From CAWUKT01 sp963923035 (GTDB taxonomy: Bacteria; Bacteroidota; Bacteroidia; J057; JADKCL01), in NCBI GenBank assembly GCA_963923035.1, contig CAWUKT010000010.1:54525-118524 (forward strand): a DNA stretch of 64,000 bases. The letters run 5' to 3'. A program made the position numbers and the translations under genes. Under the pieces are notes generated by a model. The model worked only from the letters and a program-made list of their open reading frames with translations. It was not told the DNA's origin and ran no database searches. Shown here in pieces: positions 43,223 to 51,801 of this stretch (the first letter of the stretch is position 1; each line of letters opens with the position of its first letter).

Positions 43223-45412
43223 ATGATTCAAAAAAGACTGTTCCTCCTTCTGCTGGGCCTCCTGTTCCTCGGCCCCCTTCACGCCCAGGAAGGTCAGAAA
43301 GAGATTCAACTGGAAGACATTTGGCTGTACTACCGTTTCGTGCCCGCGTTCCCATCCGCTTTCAACTGGATGCAGGACGACCGCTACTACACGGTCATGG
43401 ACGACAACGAAATCATCCAGTACGAGCGCAAAAATGAAAAGGCTGTCAAGACCATTCTCGACGCCAATGAGCTGAAAGATCCCAAAACGGGCGACGACAT
43501 CGTGGTCAGCGCCTATGTGTTCAGCCCCGACGAGAGCAAGGTCCTGCTCAAAACCAAGGTCGAGAGCATCTACCGGCGTTCCTCCAAAGAGGTCTGCTAC
43601 GTCTACGACCTGAAATCGAAGACGCTCCACCTGCTACACGAAGGCGAGAAAATTTCCCTCCCGACTTTTTCTCCCGACAATCAGCACATCGGCTATACCC
43701 ACTCGAACGACCTGTATTTCCACAGCTTTGATGGCGACAAGCGCACCCGCGTGACCGACGACGGCAAGTGGAACTTCATCATGAATGGCCATACCGACTG
43801 GGTCTACGAGGAAGAATTTGCCTTTACCCAGGCCTTTTTCTGGTCCCCGGACAGCCGCAAAATCGCTTATTACCGCTTTGACGAGAGCCACGTCCGCGAA
43901 TTCTCTATGGCGATGTACGGCCAGCTCTATCCCGAACCGTACAGCTTCAAGTACCCCAAGGCCGGTGAGGACAATGCTTACGTGGACCTCTATATCTACC
44001 ACACCGACGCCGGCAAGAAGGTGAAGGTGGACATTGGCAATGAAAAAGACCAGTATATCCCGCGCGCCAAGTGGACGCAGGATGCCGAGAAGTTTGCGGT
44101 CATGCGCATGAACCGCCTCCAGAACCAGCTTGATGTGCTGTTGGTGGAAGCGGGGACGGGAAATAGCGAAGTGATTCTGACGGAGAAGGAATCGGCCTAT
44201 GTGGACGAAGTGACGAATGCGAAGTGGAAGTTCCTGAAAAATGGAACCGAATTCCTCTGGCAGAGTGAGGCCGACGGGCACAACCACGTGTACCTCTACG
44301 GTATGGACGGCCAGGTGGTACGCCAAATTACCAAGGGCAACTGGGATGTGACAGGCATTGAGGCGGTGGACGAAGGAAATGGCATCCTCTACTATATGTC
44401 GACCGAGCAATCTCCGCTGGAGCGTCACCTGTACTCGATCACGTTGGAAGGGAAAAAGAAGAAGCAATTGACCCAGGAAGCGGGTTGGCACAGTGTGTCC
44501 TTTTCGTCCAGCAATTCCGTGTACATGGATTCCTACAGCACGGTGAGCAAGCCCGGCGGCGCAGCTTTGTTTGACAACAAAGGCAAAGAGATCGACGTGT
44601 TGGAGGACAATGCACGGTTGGAAAAAACGATGGAAAGCTACGCGCTGACCACTCCCGAGTTCTTCCAGTTCAAGACGAGCGAAGGTGTGGAACTGGAAGG
44701 CTGGATGATGAAGCCGACCGATTTCGACGCGTCGAAAAAATACCCTGTGCTTCAGTACGTGTACGGCGGCCCGGGCAGCCAGACGGTGAAGAACCAATTC
44801 GGTGGCTTCAACTATTTCTGGTACCAAATGCTGACGCAGCAGGGTTATATCGTCGTTTCCGTCGACGGCCGTGGTACCGGTGGCCGGGGCGAAGAATTCA
44901 AGAAGGTGACCTACGGCGAACTGGGTAAGTACGAAGTCATTGACCAGATTGAGACGGCCAAGTACCTGGGCGGACTCGACTATGTGGATGCCGACCGCAT
45001 TGGCATCTGGGGCTGGTCCTACGGCGGCTACATGACCTCACTGGCCCTCACCAAGGGCAATGGCATCTTCAAAATGGGCATTGCAGTGGCTCCGGTGACT
45101 TCCTGGCGCTACTACGATACCATTTATACCGAACGCTACCTCAAAACGCCGCAATTGAACCCCGGCGGCTACGATGACAACTCGCCCATCGAATTTGCCA
45201 AGGACCTCCAGGGCAAGTACCTCCTGGTCCACGGCACCGCCGACGACAATGTCCACTACCAGAACTCATTGGAATGGGTGGACGCGCTCGTGAAGGCCAA
45301 CAAGCAGTTTGACATGGCGTTTTATCCCAATAAGAACCACGGCATCTACGGCGGGGTGACCCGTTTCCACCTGTACCGGAAGATGACTGACTATATCATG
45401 GCGAACCTCTAA
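43223..45412 (+). CDS. Dipeptidyl peptidase IV (S9B serine peptidase)
   Basis: A 729-residue protein from the ATG at 43223, with a signal peptide (LFLLLLGLLFLGPLHAQ). The N-terminal eight-bladed propeller (about 40-470) includes DWVYEEEFAF, the Glu-Glu motif that binds the substrate N-terminus, as well as AFFWSPDSRKIAYYRFDE. The C-terminal alpha/beta hydrolase has the nucleophile Ser599 in GWSYGGYM, the Asp674/675 region in HGTADDNVHYQ, and His706 in NKNHGIYGG. It removes X-Pro or X-Ala dipeptides from oligopeptides in the periplasm. It is monocistronic and followed by a long-stem hairpin. Confidence 0.95.
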   Translation: MIQKRLFLLLLGLLFLGPLHAQEGQKEIQLEDIWLYYRFVPAFPSAFNWMQDDRYYTVMDDNEIIQYERKNEKAVKTILDANELKDPKTGDDIVVSAYVFSPDESKVLLKTKVESIYRRSSKEVCYVYDLKSKTLHLLHEGEKISLPTFSPDNQHIGYTHSNDLYFHSFDGDKRTRVTDDGKWNFIMNGHTDWVYEEEFAFTQAFFWSPDSRKIAYYRFDESHVREFSMAMYGQLYPEPYSFKYPKAGEDNAYVDLYIYHTDAGKKVKVDIGNEKDQYIPRAKWTQDAEKFAVMRMNRLQNQLDVLLVEAGTGNSEVILTEKESAYVDEVTNAKWKFLKNGTEFLWQSEADGHNHVYLYGMDGQVVRQITKGNWDVTGIEAVDEGNGILYYMSTEQSPLERHLYSITLEGKKKKQLTQEAGWHSVSFSSSNSVYMDSYSTVSKPGGAALFDNKGKEIDVLEDNARLEKTMESYALTTPEFFQFKTSEGVELEGWMMKPTDFDASKKYPVLQYVYGGPGSQTVKNQFGGFNYFWYQMLTQQGYIVVSVDGRGTGGRGEEFKKVTYGELGKYEVIDQIETAKYLGGLDYVDADRIGIWGWSYGGYMTSLALTKGNGIFKMGIAVAPVTSWRYYDTIYTERYLKTPQLNPGGYDDNSPIEFAKDLQGKYLLVHGTADDNVHYQNSLEWVDALVKANKQFDMAFYPNKNHGIYGGVTRFHLYRKMTDYIMANL

Positions 45413-45444
45413 GCGCGGTTTGTAACCGGCTCCGCCGGTCCCTC

Positions 45445-45496
45445 AAATGGCAAATTTCACGGAATGAATCCCGGTGGAATTTGCCATTTATCTTTT
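45445..45496 (+). terminator. Terminator-like hairpin after the DPP IV gene
   Basis: A 12-bp stem AAATGGCAAATT (45445-45456) with AATTTGCCATTT (45478-45489) closes a 21-base loop and is followed by ATCTTTT. Confidence 0.6.
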
Positions 45497-45624
45497 CCCG
45501 ACCTGACGAATGGGAGAGGGGCCACCCATTTGAACGGAACTTACCAAAAGCTGGACCTTTTCAACCAACACATCGGAAGCAGCTCGCCGAACTTTGGGAT
45601 ACCAAGACAAAAATTATTGATCCC

Positions 45625-46035
45625 ATGAAAAGATTTATCAGTACACAACACGAAATTCCAGCTCCCGCCACCCAAGTTTGGGGCACGATTGCCAAGGGCG
45701 TAGAGGTGGAGAAATGGCTGCCGATCATCAAATCATCGCGGTTTGAGGGCGAAAACAAGCGGCTCTGCGAAATGGTAGAAGGGGGGAATCTCGAAGAAAC
45801 GATCCTGGCTTCCGAGGCGACCCAGACGTTTATCTACCGCATCGACCAACAATCTGCCTTCCCGGCCACGGACATCGTCGGCGTCATGCGGGTGGAAGGG
45901 CAGGACGAAGGAAACTCCCGGCTGTATTGGGATGTGGAAATGCAGGTCGAATCGGATGAGGTCTTCTCCGAGTTGAAGTCCAATATCGAGCAGATCTACG
46001 CAGTTTCAGCGGCCAATTTGGGTAAGCTGAACTGA
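45625..46035 (+). CDS. SRPBCC-family protein (START-like)
   Basis: A 136-residue protein with the SRPBCC layout: the N-terminal strand ISTQHEIPAPATQVWGTIA, the VEKWLPIIKSSRFEG turn, and a long C-terminal helix FSELKSNIEQIYAVSAANL. Proteins of this fold hold hydrophobic ligands or act as polyketide-type cyclases; the segment shown is too short to assign one. ATG 45625 was preferred over earlier starts because it gives the canonical domain start. It is monocistronic and followed by a very stable hairpin. Confidence 0.8.
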   Translation: MKRFISTQHEIPAPATQVWGTIAKGVEVEKWLPIIKSSRFEGENKRLCEMVEGGNLEETILASEATQTFIYRIDQQSAFPATDIVGVMRVEGQDEGNSRLYWDVEMQVESDEVFSELKSNIEQIYAVSAANLGKLN

Positions 46036-46062
46036 TCCCAATTCACGAGCAATTACTTTTAC

Positions 46063-46108
46063 AAACAATTCAAGGCCAGCAATTTAGTTTGCAAGCCTTG
46101 AATTGTTT
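46063..46108. terminator. Bidirectional terminator with a 14-bp perfect stem
   Basis: AAACAATTCAAGGC (46063-46076) pairs perfectly with GCCTTGAATTGTTT (46095-46108) across an 18-base loop. It sits between two convergent genes. Confidence 0.7.
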
Positions 46109-46119
46109 ATATAGGAGTC

Positions 46120-46671
46120 TCAGTAAACGTCTACATAATCGACTTCAACCTGAAACGGGCCGGATTGCTTGTCGTAGAGAATGATGCCGACTTCTCGGAT
46201 CGCGTCGGGATCCAACTCGGGAATCTGAGGCAGCGCTGTCCCAAACATCTTCCCCACAAACAGATCAAAGGGAATCTCCACTTCGGTCCATTCATCTTTC
46301 TGGGTGGGAAAGTAATGGGTATAGCTGATACCATTGAAGCGCCGGGCCGTCGACAGGGTCACGCCATAATCGCGGCCATCGGTTTTCATCCGCACCTTGA
46401 TGCCCTTGTACTTTCCGAGCTCGTAGAGGGATTTGGGCGAACGGATCGAGGAAAAGCCACCGTTGTTCTCGAGGGAAATATTGCCCGTCCAATAAGCGGT
46501 TCCGGCATCGGTGAAGGTCATTTGGGCCGTGGACAGTCCGCCCATGACACCATCGTTGACAATCATCCAGGAACGGCCGCTGGATTTTTCTTCGGCAAAG
46601 GAAAACATCGGGGGATTGGAGGCACAGGCGGTCATGAGCAGCAGCAATAGGAGGGGAGCGAGAGATTTCAT
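46120..46671 (-). CDS. CIA30-family lipoprotein
   Basis: A 183-residue protein with a lipoprotein signal (LAPLLLLLLMTAC, lipid at Cys15). The motif SWMIVNDGVMGGLSTAQ followed by WTGNISLENNGGFSSIRSP is diagnostic of the CIA30 (complex I intermediate-associated protein 30) beta-jelly-roll family, here with YTHYFPTQKDEWTEVEIPFDLF. The bacterial exported members are carbohydrate-binding-like and not tied to complex I. Upstream in-frame sequence belongs to noise, so ATG 46671 is used. It is next to the HEAT-like gene on the same strand, 65 bases downstream of it. Confidence 0.85.
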   Translation of the reverse strand: MKSLAPLLLLLLMTACASNPPMFSFAEEKSSGRSWMIVNDGVMGGLSTAQMTFTDAGTAYWTGNISLENNGGFSSIRSPKSLYELGKYKGIKVRMKTDGRDYGVTLSTARRFNGISYTHYFPTQKDEWTEVEIPFDLFVGKMFGTALPQIPELDPDAIREVGIILYDKQSGPFQVEVDYVDVY

Positions 46672-46736
46672 TTTGCGGATCAGGAAATTTGATTTCTCTC
46701 TTAACGGCCCCTGACCGGATTTGGTTTGTCCCAATC

Positions 46737-47273
46737 CTACTTTTCCAGCCGCTTGAGCATCTTCCGCCCCCGGGATTGCATGCCCTTGGAACCGTGCACC
46801 ATGGCTTCCCGGATGGCCAGGGCGACTTCTCGCTTCAGGTCGGGCTCCATCTCGGCGATGCGGGTACAAATGTCCATGGACCAAACGCGGACGGCGGTGG
46901 CGGCCTGCGGATCGCTGAGCCACTGGAAGGCCGCTTCAAACAACTCGCCGAGTTTCTCCACGGGCAAGGGCGCGTGAGCGAGGATGCGCACAAAGCAGCG
47001 CCGCTCGGCATCGTGCCCGGCCTCGGGCAACCAATCGACGATCTGGCCATAGTACGGCTCATATAGCTCTTCCCGAATTTCCCAGGCTTTGGAAAAGGGC
47101 CAGGCCATGCGTTGGCGTTGCTTGGCGTCGCCCTCGCGCAGCACGGAGACACCCGCAGCGAAGGCCGTTTCGTTTTCCACGATCAGCTGGGCGATGGTAT
47201 CGGCCATGGCCTTGGAGTGCTCGGCTTCGAGGTGGTCGATGATTTGTTGGCGGTAGGTATCGTAGCTGGCCAT
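46737..47273 (-). CDS. Hypothetical all-helical (HEAT-like) protein
   Basis: A 178-residue soluble protein made of about eight amphipathic helices, such as DTIAQLIVENETAFAAGV, RMAWPFSKAWEI and AVRVWSMDICTRIAEM. The pattern suggests a short HEAT-type alpha solenoid similar to proteins that follow adenylate or repair enzymes, but no named family is recognised. It is the first gene of a possible two-gene unit with the CIA30 lipoprotein. Confidence 0.7.
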   Translation of the reverse strand: MASYDTYRQQIIDHLEAEHSKAMADTIAQLIVENETAFAAGVSVLREGDAKQRQRMAWPFSKAWEIREELYEPYYGQIVDWLPEAGHDAERRCFVRILAHAPLPVEKLGELFEAAFQWLSDPQAATAVRVWSMDICTRIAEMEPDLKREVALAIREAMVHGSKGMQSRGRKMLKRLEK

Positions 47274-47363
47274 GCTGGAAAATTACGGGCTGGGAGGGGG
47301 GATGTCAAATGGTTCGGCCATTGAGTCGGGGAGCCGGACAAGATTCCATATATTGAGGGTCCA

Positions 47364-47840
47364 ATGGCGAGACAAAATCAAATGGTGCGGAAGGTCCGTT
47401 ACGCGCGGGATGAAATTCAGCGGCTGGCGATCTTTATCCGTTCGGGTGCCTGTCCGGAAGGGACCTTGCAGGAGGAGGGACCACATGGCCTTGCATTTAT
47501 TTACCAAGGGCTCCAGGGCCGCATTGACCTCGAATTCGGCGAAGAATCCTCCGAGAGCAATTATGAATTGCAGATTTTCATTCGCATGACGTGGTTTCCA
47601 AATTCACCTTCCGATCCCAACGCACCAGGAAAAACCTTAGAGGCATTGGCCGATGGGCCATTTGTCCTGTCTCGGGACACCGATACCCCCGGCCGCTGGC
47701 AAATCCAATCTGGCCGCCGCTGGTCCAAGGGATTTGGCTGGCCTTATGCCGGAGGCAAGAACTCAGATGGTCTCTTGGAGCGGCTCCTGAGTAATTTTGC
47801 TGAGGCTGTTGCGTTGATGGAGGCCCAGGGCTTGGCTTGA
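47364..47840 (+). CDS. Hypothetical soluble protein
   Basis: A 158-residue protein that I do not recognise. It is mixed alpha/beta, with a basic N-terminus and Trp/Gly-rich C-terminal half (SRDTDTPGRWQIQSGRRWSKGFGWPYAGG). No signal peptide or membrane helix is seen. An internal ATG six codons in would also give a sensible start. Convergent with the disordered protein gene at 47904. Confidence 0.55.
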   Translation: MARQNQMVRKVRYARDEIQRLAIFIRSGACPEGTLQEEGPHGLAFIYQGLQGRIDLEFGEESSESNYELQIFIRMTWFPNSPSDPNAPGKTLEALADGPFVLSRDTDTPGRWQIQSGRRWSKGFGWPYAGGKNSDGLLERLLSNFAEAVALMEAQGLA

Positions 47841-47876
47841 GGTTTGGGGGAACTTCTCTCATTGAATACAAATTAG

Positions 47877-47899
47877 AATGCCTCCCGAAGGAGGCATTT
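47877..47899. terminator. Hairpin between convergent genes
   Basis: AATGCCTCC pairs with GGAGGCATT across a CGAA tetraloop. Only weak T tracts follow on either strand. Confidence 0.5.
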
Positions 47900-47903
47900 C
47901 AAA

Positions 47904-48572
47904 TCAGTTATCGTCTTTTTTCGCTTTCTTTCCTTGATTCCCTCCACCACCGTCTTTTTTCTTTCTCTTCTTTTTGGCCGATTTCTCCTTTTCATTCTTA
48001 AAGGCATCGATGGCTTTGGCCAGTTCCTGCCGAGTTTCTTCGCTGTCCACCGGGACAAATGGATTTCGGGAAGTGTGGGTGGCCTTTTGACCTCCTTTAC
48101 CATCTCCCTTGTACTCCCTCGCCCTCAACCCTTTACCATCGTCATGATCTTCATTCTTGATCTCATAAAGTGCATCTTCCCTCACTTTATTTCGACCGAT
48201 GTTCTCAGGCTGTTTGTGGTCCTGGGTAATCCGGCCGTATTCGTCCCCCTTCTTGAAATACACCGTTTCATTTTGCCCAATTGTTCCTGTATACCCCACA
48301 ATATTTTCCGCAGAGTAGAAATCATCCCGGTATCCTCCCGATCCGGTTTCCTCGCCACCTTCTTCCTGGTTTTGGATTTCATTGGTTCCGGTGGCTTCGG
48401 TTTCTTCCGTTTTCTTCCCCCCACCACCATCCTGACCATCTTTGTCATCCTCCTTGACCAACTGAATGGGAGGAGGAGGGAAGGAGGACATCCCTTCCGG
48501 AGCTCTTTGAAGGACGGAATCAAATCCGCCCGCGTCTTCTTCCTTGCGAAGAACTGCATTTTGAGTATCCAT
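47904..48572 (-). CDS. Disordered protein with basic KKKRKKK tail and PPPPIQL leader
   Basis: A 222-residue protein of unknown family. Residues 1-100 are disordered and acidic, with LQR at 21-23 and PPPPIQL at 32-38. A low-complexity Gly/Glu/Asp stretch follows. Residues about 105-165 could form a small folded core (ENIVGYTGTIGQNETVYFKKGD). The C-terminus has KKKRKKK at 200-206 and then KKAKKDD. The composition is unlike neighbouring genes. No signal peptide is present, so any export must use another route. It lies alone and is preceded by about 590 bases without a gene. Could be a cargo protein (see findings) or a nucleic-acid-binding protein. Confidence 0.65.
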   Translation of the reverse strand: MDTQNAVLRKEEDAGGFDSVLQRAPEGMSSFPPPPIQLVKEDDKDGQDGGGGKKTEETEATGTNEIQNQEEGGEETGSGGYRDDFYSAENIVGYTGTIGQNETVYFKKGDEYGRITQDHKQPENIGRNKVREDALYEIKNEDHDDGKGLRAREYKGDGKGGQKATHTSRNPFVPVDSEETRQELAKAIDAFKNEKEKSAKKKRKKKDGGGGNQGKKAKKDDN

Positions 48573-49158
48573 GAAAAAAACTTTTAGTTATTACAGAGTA
48601 TTTTGACAAGTTAAAGCCACTTTGTTCGAATGTCAACTGAGGTGCATGGTGATAAGCCGTCAGCGTCTTGGTGGTTCTTGAGGATGGGAAACAATCCGTA
48701 CCGTGAGAATTTGTTCGTGAATAACAGGGTGAAATTTCTGGTCGATAGGATTTCTGATGAGGAAACCGGGAGTTTGAATCTGGAGAAAGGGATGATTTGC
48801 TTCAGGGGGAATGGATGATTGAGGAATGGAGAACAAGAGGTCACGAGAAGTCTCCATGCCAAAATTATTCCGAGCTCTATCCATGTGGGCAAGGGATCTA
48901 CCGAGGCCCGAACGATCTGAGCCCTCCAATCATTTCTTGAGGCGCCCACCAGATCGGATTTCACTTCGTGGTCTTTTAGAAAGGCCAATCCAGCGTATAT
49001 TCAAGTCCAGGATTTCCTTTGCATGAATAAGGGCAGTCCTGAACGTGTTCAGGCTATTTTCCACCATCGCTGTGTTACATAATTTATATTATGTTAAGTA
49101 AAGATTTCCACATTCTCCCCCACAGCTACAAACATTCCCATAAACAAATGGAGATTGC
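48573..49158. other. 586-bp AT-richer non-coding region in the accessory stretch
   Basis: No supported gene; short frames on both strands lack plausible composition. It holds an interrupted palindrome CCTGAAC-GT-GTTCAGG at 49038-49053. The promoter of the disordered-protein gene must lie at its left side. Confidence 0.4.
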
Positions 49159-49686
49159 TTACCGCTCCGACACCACAAACTCGCCCCGCTCGTTGACCAG
49201 GAACACGTCCTCATGGTCGGCTTCCGGGCGCAGCTTCCCACTGCGCTCATCTGTAACATAAAACATTTCCAAGCGGTAGATTTTGAAATTCGGCGACAGC
49301 GATCCGCCGTAGCCCACCTGGCCTTCCCTGGCATCTTGGGACAAAATCAGTTCGTCCAGGAGTTTTCCCGCTGACCCATGCGTGGACAAGACCACTTGTC
49401 CGGACGATTCAAAATACGTGGCGCACAGGATGACCTCCGAACTCCGATTGACCTTGCCAATCGCGTAGCCATTTCCCGGGCGACCGAACAAAGCCCCGGT
49501 CGCCTTGGAAATCGGCTGCTGCTTCCAATTGGGCAATTGCTCCCCATTCGTCATCCGGAGATTCAAAGGAAGTTCCAAGTTGGGATACTCCGCCAGTGGA
49601 ATGGATTTCTGAGAGGCTTGAGGTGAACGACAGCTCAGCAGAGCCAATCCCAGCACCAGACAGGGCCATACAAAGGTCCAAAGCAT
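49159..49686 (-). CDS. Lipoprotein coupled to the muramidase gene (possible immunity protein)
   Basis: A 175-residue protein from ATG 49686, with a lipoprotein signal (CLVLGLALLSC, lipid near residue 19). The rest is mainly beta (LPLNLRMTNGEQLPNW, GQVVLSTHGSAGKLLDELIL, NFKIYRLEMFYVTDE) and matches no family I know. The ATG shares its A with the TGA stop of the upstream muramidase (TGATG), so the two products are made together. A periplasm-facing lipoprotein beside a cell-wall hydrolase is the typical place for an immunity protein or a holding partner; that function is inferred from position only. Confidence 0.72.
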   Translation of the reverse strand: MLWTFVWPCLVLGLALLSCRSPQASQKSIPLAEYPNLELPLNLRMTNGEQLPNWKQQPISKATGALFGRPGNGYAIGKVNRSSEVILCATYFESSGQVVLSTHGSAGKLLDELILSQDAREGQVGYGGSLSPNFKIYRLEMFYVTDERSGKLRPEADHEDVFLVNERGEFVVSER

Positions 49687-50708
49687 CAATGCGGTCCCGT
49701 TTGACGTGGATCCTGCGCTTCTTCCTGGCCCACCGCCAGCGGGGCCATCGTGACCTCTCCCCCTGCTTCCAGCGTGGAAATGATCTGTTTCAGGTACGAC
49801 AGGCGGATTCGGTTCCGCCGCGTGGTGGCCCCGGCAATGTCTTCGGCCGTCTGGTTGAAGAAGGTTTCTGTATTGCCGCGGCCTTCACCGACCGTGTTGA
49901 CCCCGTAGTTGTCCATATAGCTCAACGTACCTTCTTCTTGCGATTCGAACAAGGTGGCCACGGCCCGGAACTGAGCGAGGTGATCCCCATCGTTCTCGAT
50001 CAGGCGGGAATTGATTTGGGCGATGCGGTCCCAGCCGTAATAGCCGCCCTGGTAGCGCAGATCGGTGATAAATTCGATCATGGCCGGGTGCAGATTGTTC
50101 CATTGCTCGTCGGTCATGACGTAAGTGCCGGCTTCTACGCCAGCGCGAACCTCGCGGGAACGGGCATTGTTGTTGTTGGCGAGGGTTTCGGTGGAAGTAG
50201 CCTGTTCGTAGGCCAAATCGGTATAGACCTGCATTTGGCTGGACAAGAGCCGGTACTGCACATCGAGGGCAATCTCCCCTACCCGGTCGCGATTGTTGTT
50301 GACCCAGGTACCCGCGGCAGCTCCGGTCAAACCCACACCTTCAGAAATGATGGTGGCTTGCTCCCGGGACATCCCAGCTCCGGTCAGATCCGCAATCACT
50401 TCAGCGGCGGTCCGGCTTCCGATGTCGTAGCCCTTGCCGAGGGTGACGCCCGAAGCTGCTGTATTTGGCCAGTGGACGTGGCTGGTCTGCTCGTCGGATC
50501 CTTCTCCGGCCGCCAACAAGGCTCCGGGTGTCAATTCCAGGTTTTCAACCGCCGGGGTCGGAGCTTGGGCTTCGGTTTCTTCCTGCAATTGCAGGGCGGG
50601 CGGGTCTTGAGAGGGCATTCGGGCGGTGTCCTGATCGAGGGCACTGCGCTGCAATGGGGAGGATTCGGGGGCTTGCTCCGAATGGGTAGATTGTGTTTCG
50701 TGTGACAT
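49686..50708 (-). CDS. Pesticin-like muramidase with disordered leader
   Basis: A 340-residue protein. Residues 1-60 are disordered with LQR at 19-21 and PPALQL at 36-41; no signal peptide is present. Residues about 60-300 resemble pesticin C-terminal / T4-lysozyme-type muramidases: Glu69 in LLAAGEGSDE, then HWPNTAASGVTLGKGYDIG with Thr89 and Asp95 as likely triad partners, and MSREQATIISEGVGLTG, ADLTGAGM-like repeats, and QWNNLHPAMIEFITDLRYQGGYYGWDR. It should cut peptidoglycan glycan strands. Its delivery route is unclear. It is coupled to a lipoprotein gene. It may be an antibacterial effector. Confidence 0.75.
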   Translation of the reverse strand: MSHETQSTHSEQAPESSPLQRSALDQDTARMPSQDPPALQLQEETEAQAPTPAVENLELTPGALLAAGEGSDEQTSHVHWPNTAASGVTLGKGYDIGSRTAAEVIADLTGAGMSREQATIISEGVGLTGAAAGTWVNNNRDRVGEIALDVQYRLLSSQMQVYTDLAYEQATSTETLANNNNARSREVRAGVEAGTYVMTDEQWNNLHPAMIEFITDLRYQGGYYGWDRIAQINSRLIENDGDHLAQFRAVATLFESQEEGTLSYMDNYGVNTVGEGRGNTETFFNQTAEDIAGATTRRNRIRLSYLKQIISTLEAGGEVTMAPLAVGQEEAQDPRQTGPH

Positions 50709-50969
50709 AGGATTGGCAATACTTAAGATGAATCCTTATCAAGGTAAAATAAATGCGCCCATTTTTCAAGTCCCATTCTCCCCTTCCCCTCCCCTGAAAC
50801 GCTGATTTTTCCTTCTCCAACTCCCCAAAGCTCAGGGGTATTTTCTTGCTAAATTCCATTTGTCTTCTGCCCCTTTCTTCTCTATCCGTCCAACTTTCTT
50901 TAATTTTCAGAGTTGTTGAAATAAAACCGCTGGACCGTACGTCCAATTAGAAAACACACGCATACTGGA

Positions 50970-51779
50970 ATGAAAAAACTCTACCTTTCCTTTCTATTTG
51001 TTGGATTCGCCCTGTTCGCCGTTGCCCAGCAAAATTCCGGCGAGATCATTTACGATGTCAATGTCCACATGGAATTCGACCTTGACAATCCCGATCTGCC
51101 CCCGGAAGCCGTGCAATTTTTGGAGCAAATGCCCAAAGATATTGCCAGCGCCCGCAAATTGATCTTCAATGACAACAGTGCGCTGTTCAGCAGCTACGAC
51201 GATCCGGATGCGGTGCGGGACCCCAACGAAAATCCGATGGTGATGATGATGCGGCGGAACATGGACAACGAATTGGCGTTCATGGACCTCAAGGATAAAA
51301 TGGTTACCGAGCGCAAGGAATTTATGGGTCGGGTTTTCCTGATCAAGGATTCTTTGGAAACCTACAACTGGAAAATCACCGGAAACCAACGTCAGATTGC
51401 GGGTTTCCCCTGTATGGAAGCCACTACGATGAAGGACAGTGCGGAAATCAAGGCCTGGTTTACCCCTTCCATCGCTACGGCAGCGGGTCCCAGCGGCTTT
51501 TCCCAACTCCCTGGCATGATCCTCGGCATGGAAATGGATGCCTCTTCAATGGGCGGTGGTCCTGGTGGAGGCCGTAGAGGTCGGATGCGCGGCGGCAATG
51601 CTACTATCTCCATTCAGGCGCGGGAAGTCGACCTTAGAAAGGTGAAAAAATCAGAAATCGAAGAGCCGGACAAGGGAAAAGAAGTCACGCGGGAAGAGTT
51701 CCAGGAAATCGTGATGGAGAAGATCGAAGAAATGCGCCAACAAGGCGGTGGTCCCGGATTCCACATGCGAGGCCGCTAA
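50970..51779 (+). CDS. GLPGLI-family protein
   Basis: A 269-residue exported protein with a signal peptide (YLSFLFVGFALFAVAQ). It shows the GLPGLI family outline: a beta-rich body with Cys in IAGFPCMEATTM, AEIKAWFTPSI, and the signature variant FSQLPGMILGMEM. A Gly/Arg-rich stretch (MGGGPGGGRRGRMRGG) is unusual. The family is nearly limited to Bacteroidota and usually precedes an outer-membrane receptor-like gene, as here, only 22 bases upstream of one. Function is unproven; a periplasmic partner of that outer-membrane protein is the common suggestion. Confidence 0.88.
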   Translation: MKKLYLSFLFVGFALFAVAQQNSGEIIYDVNVHMEFDLDNPDLPPEAVQFLEQMPKDIASARKLIFNDNSALFSSYDDPDAVRDPNENPMVMMMRRNMDNELAFMDLKDKMVTERKEFMGRVFLIKDSLETYNWKITGNQRQIAGFPCMEATTMKDSAEIKAWFTPSIATAAGPSGFSQLPGMILGMEMDASSMGGGPGGGRRGRMRGGNATISIQAREVDLRKVKKSEIEEPDKGKEVTREEFQEIVMEKIEEMRQQGGGPGFHMRGR

Positions 51780-51801
51780 TAACTCAATCAGTACCAACGC
51801 C

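Noticed and set aside
48611..48988. 125-codon minus-strand frame
   Set aside because: Composition is not protein-like, with no domain and no start context, in an AT-richer non-coding stretch.
49038..49053. LexA-type operator CCTGAAC-GT-GTTCAGG
   Set aside because: A palindrome but not a match to a known LexA box, and no gene starts nearby in a suitable orientation.
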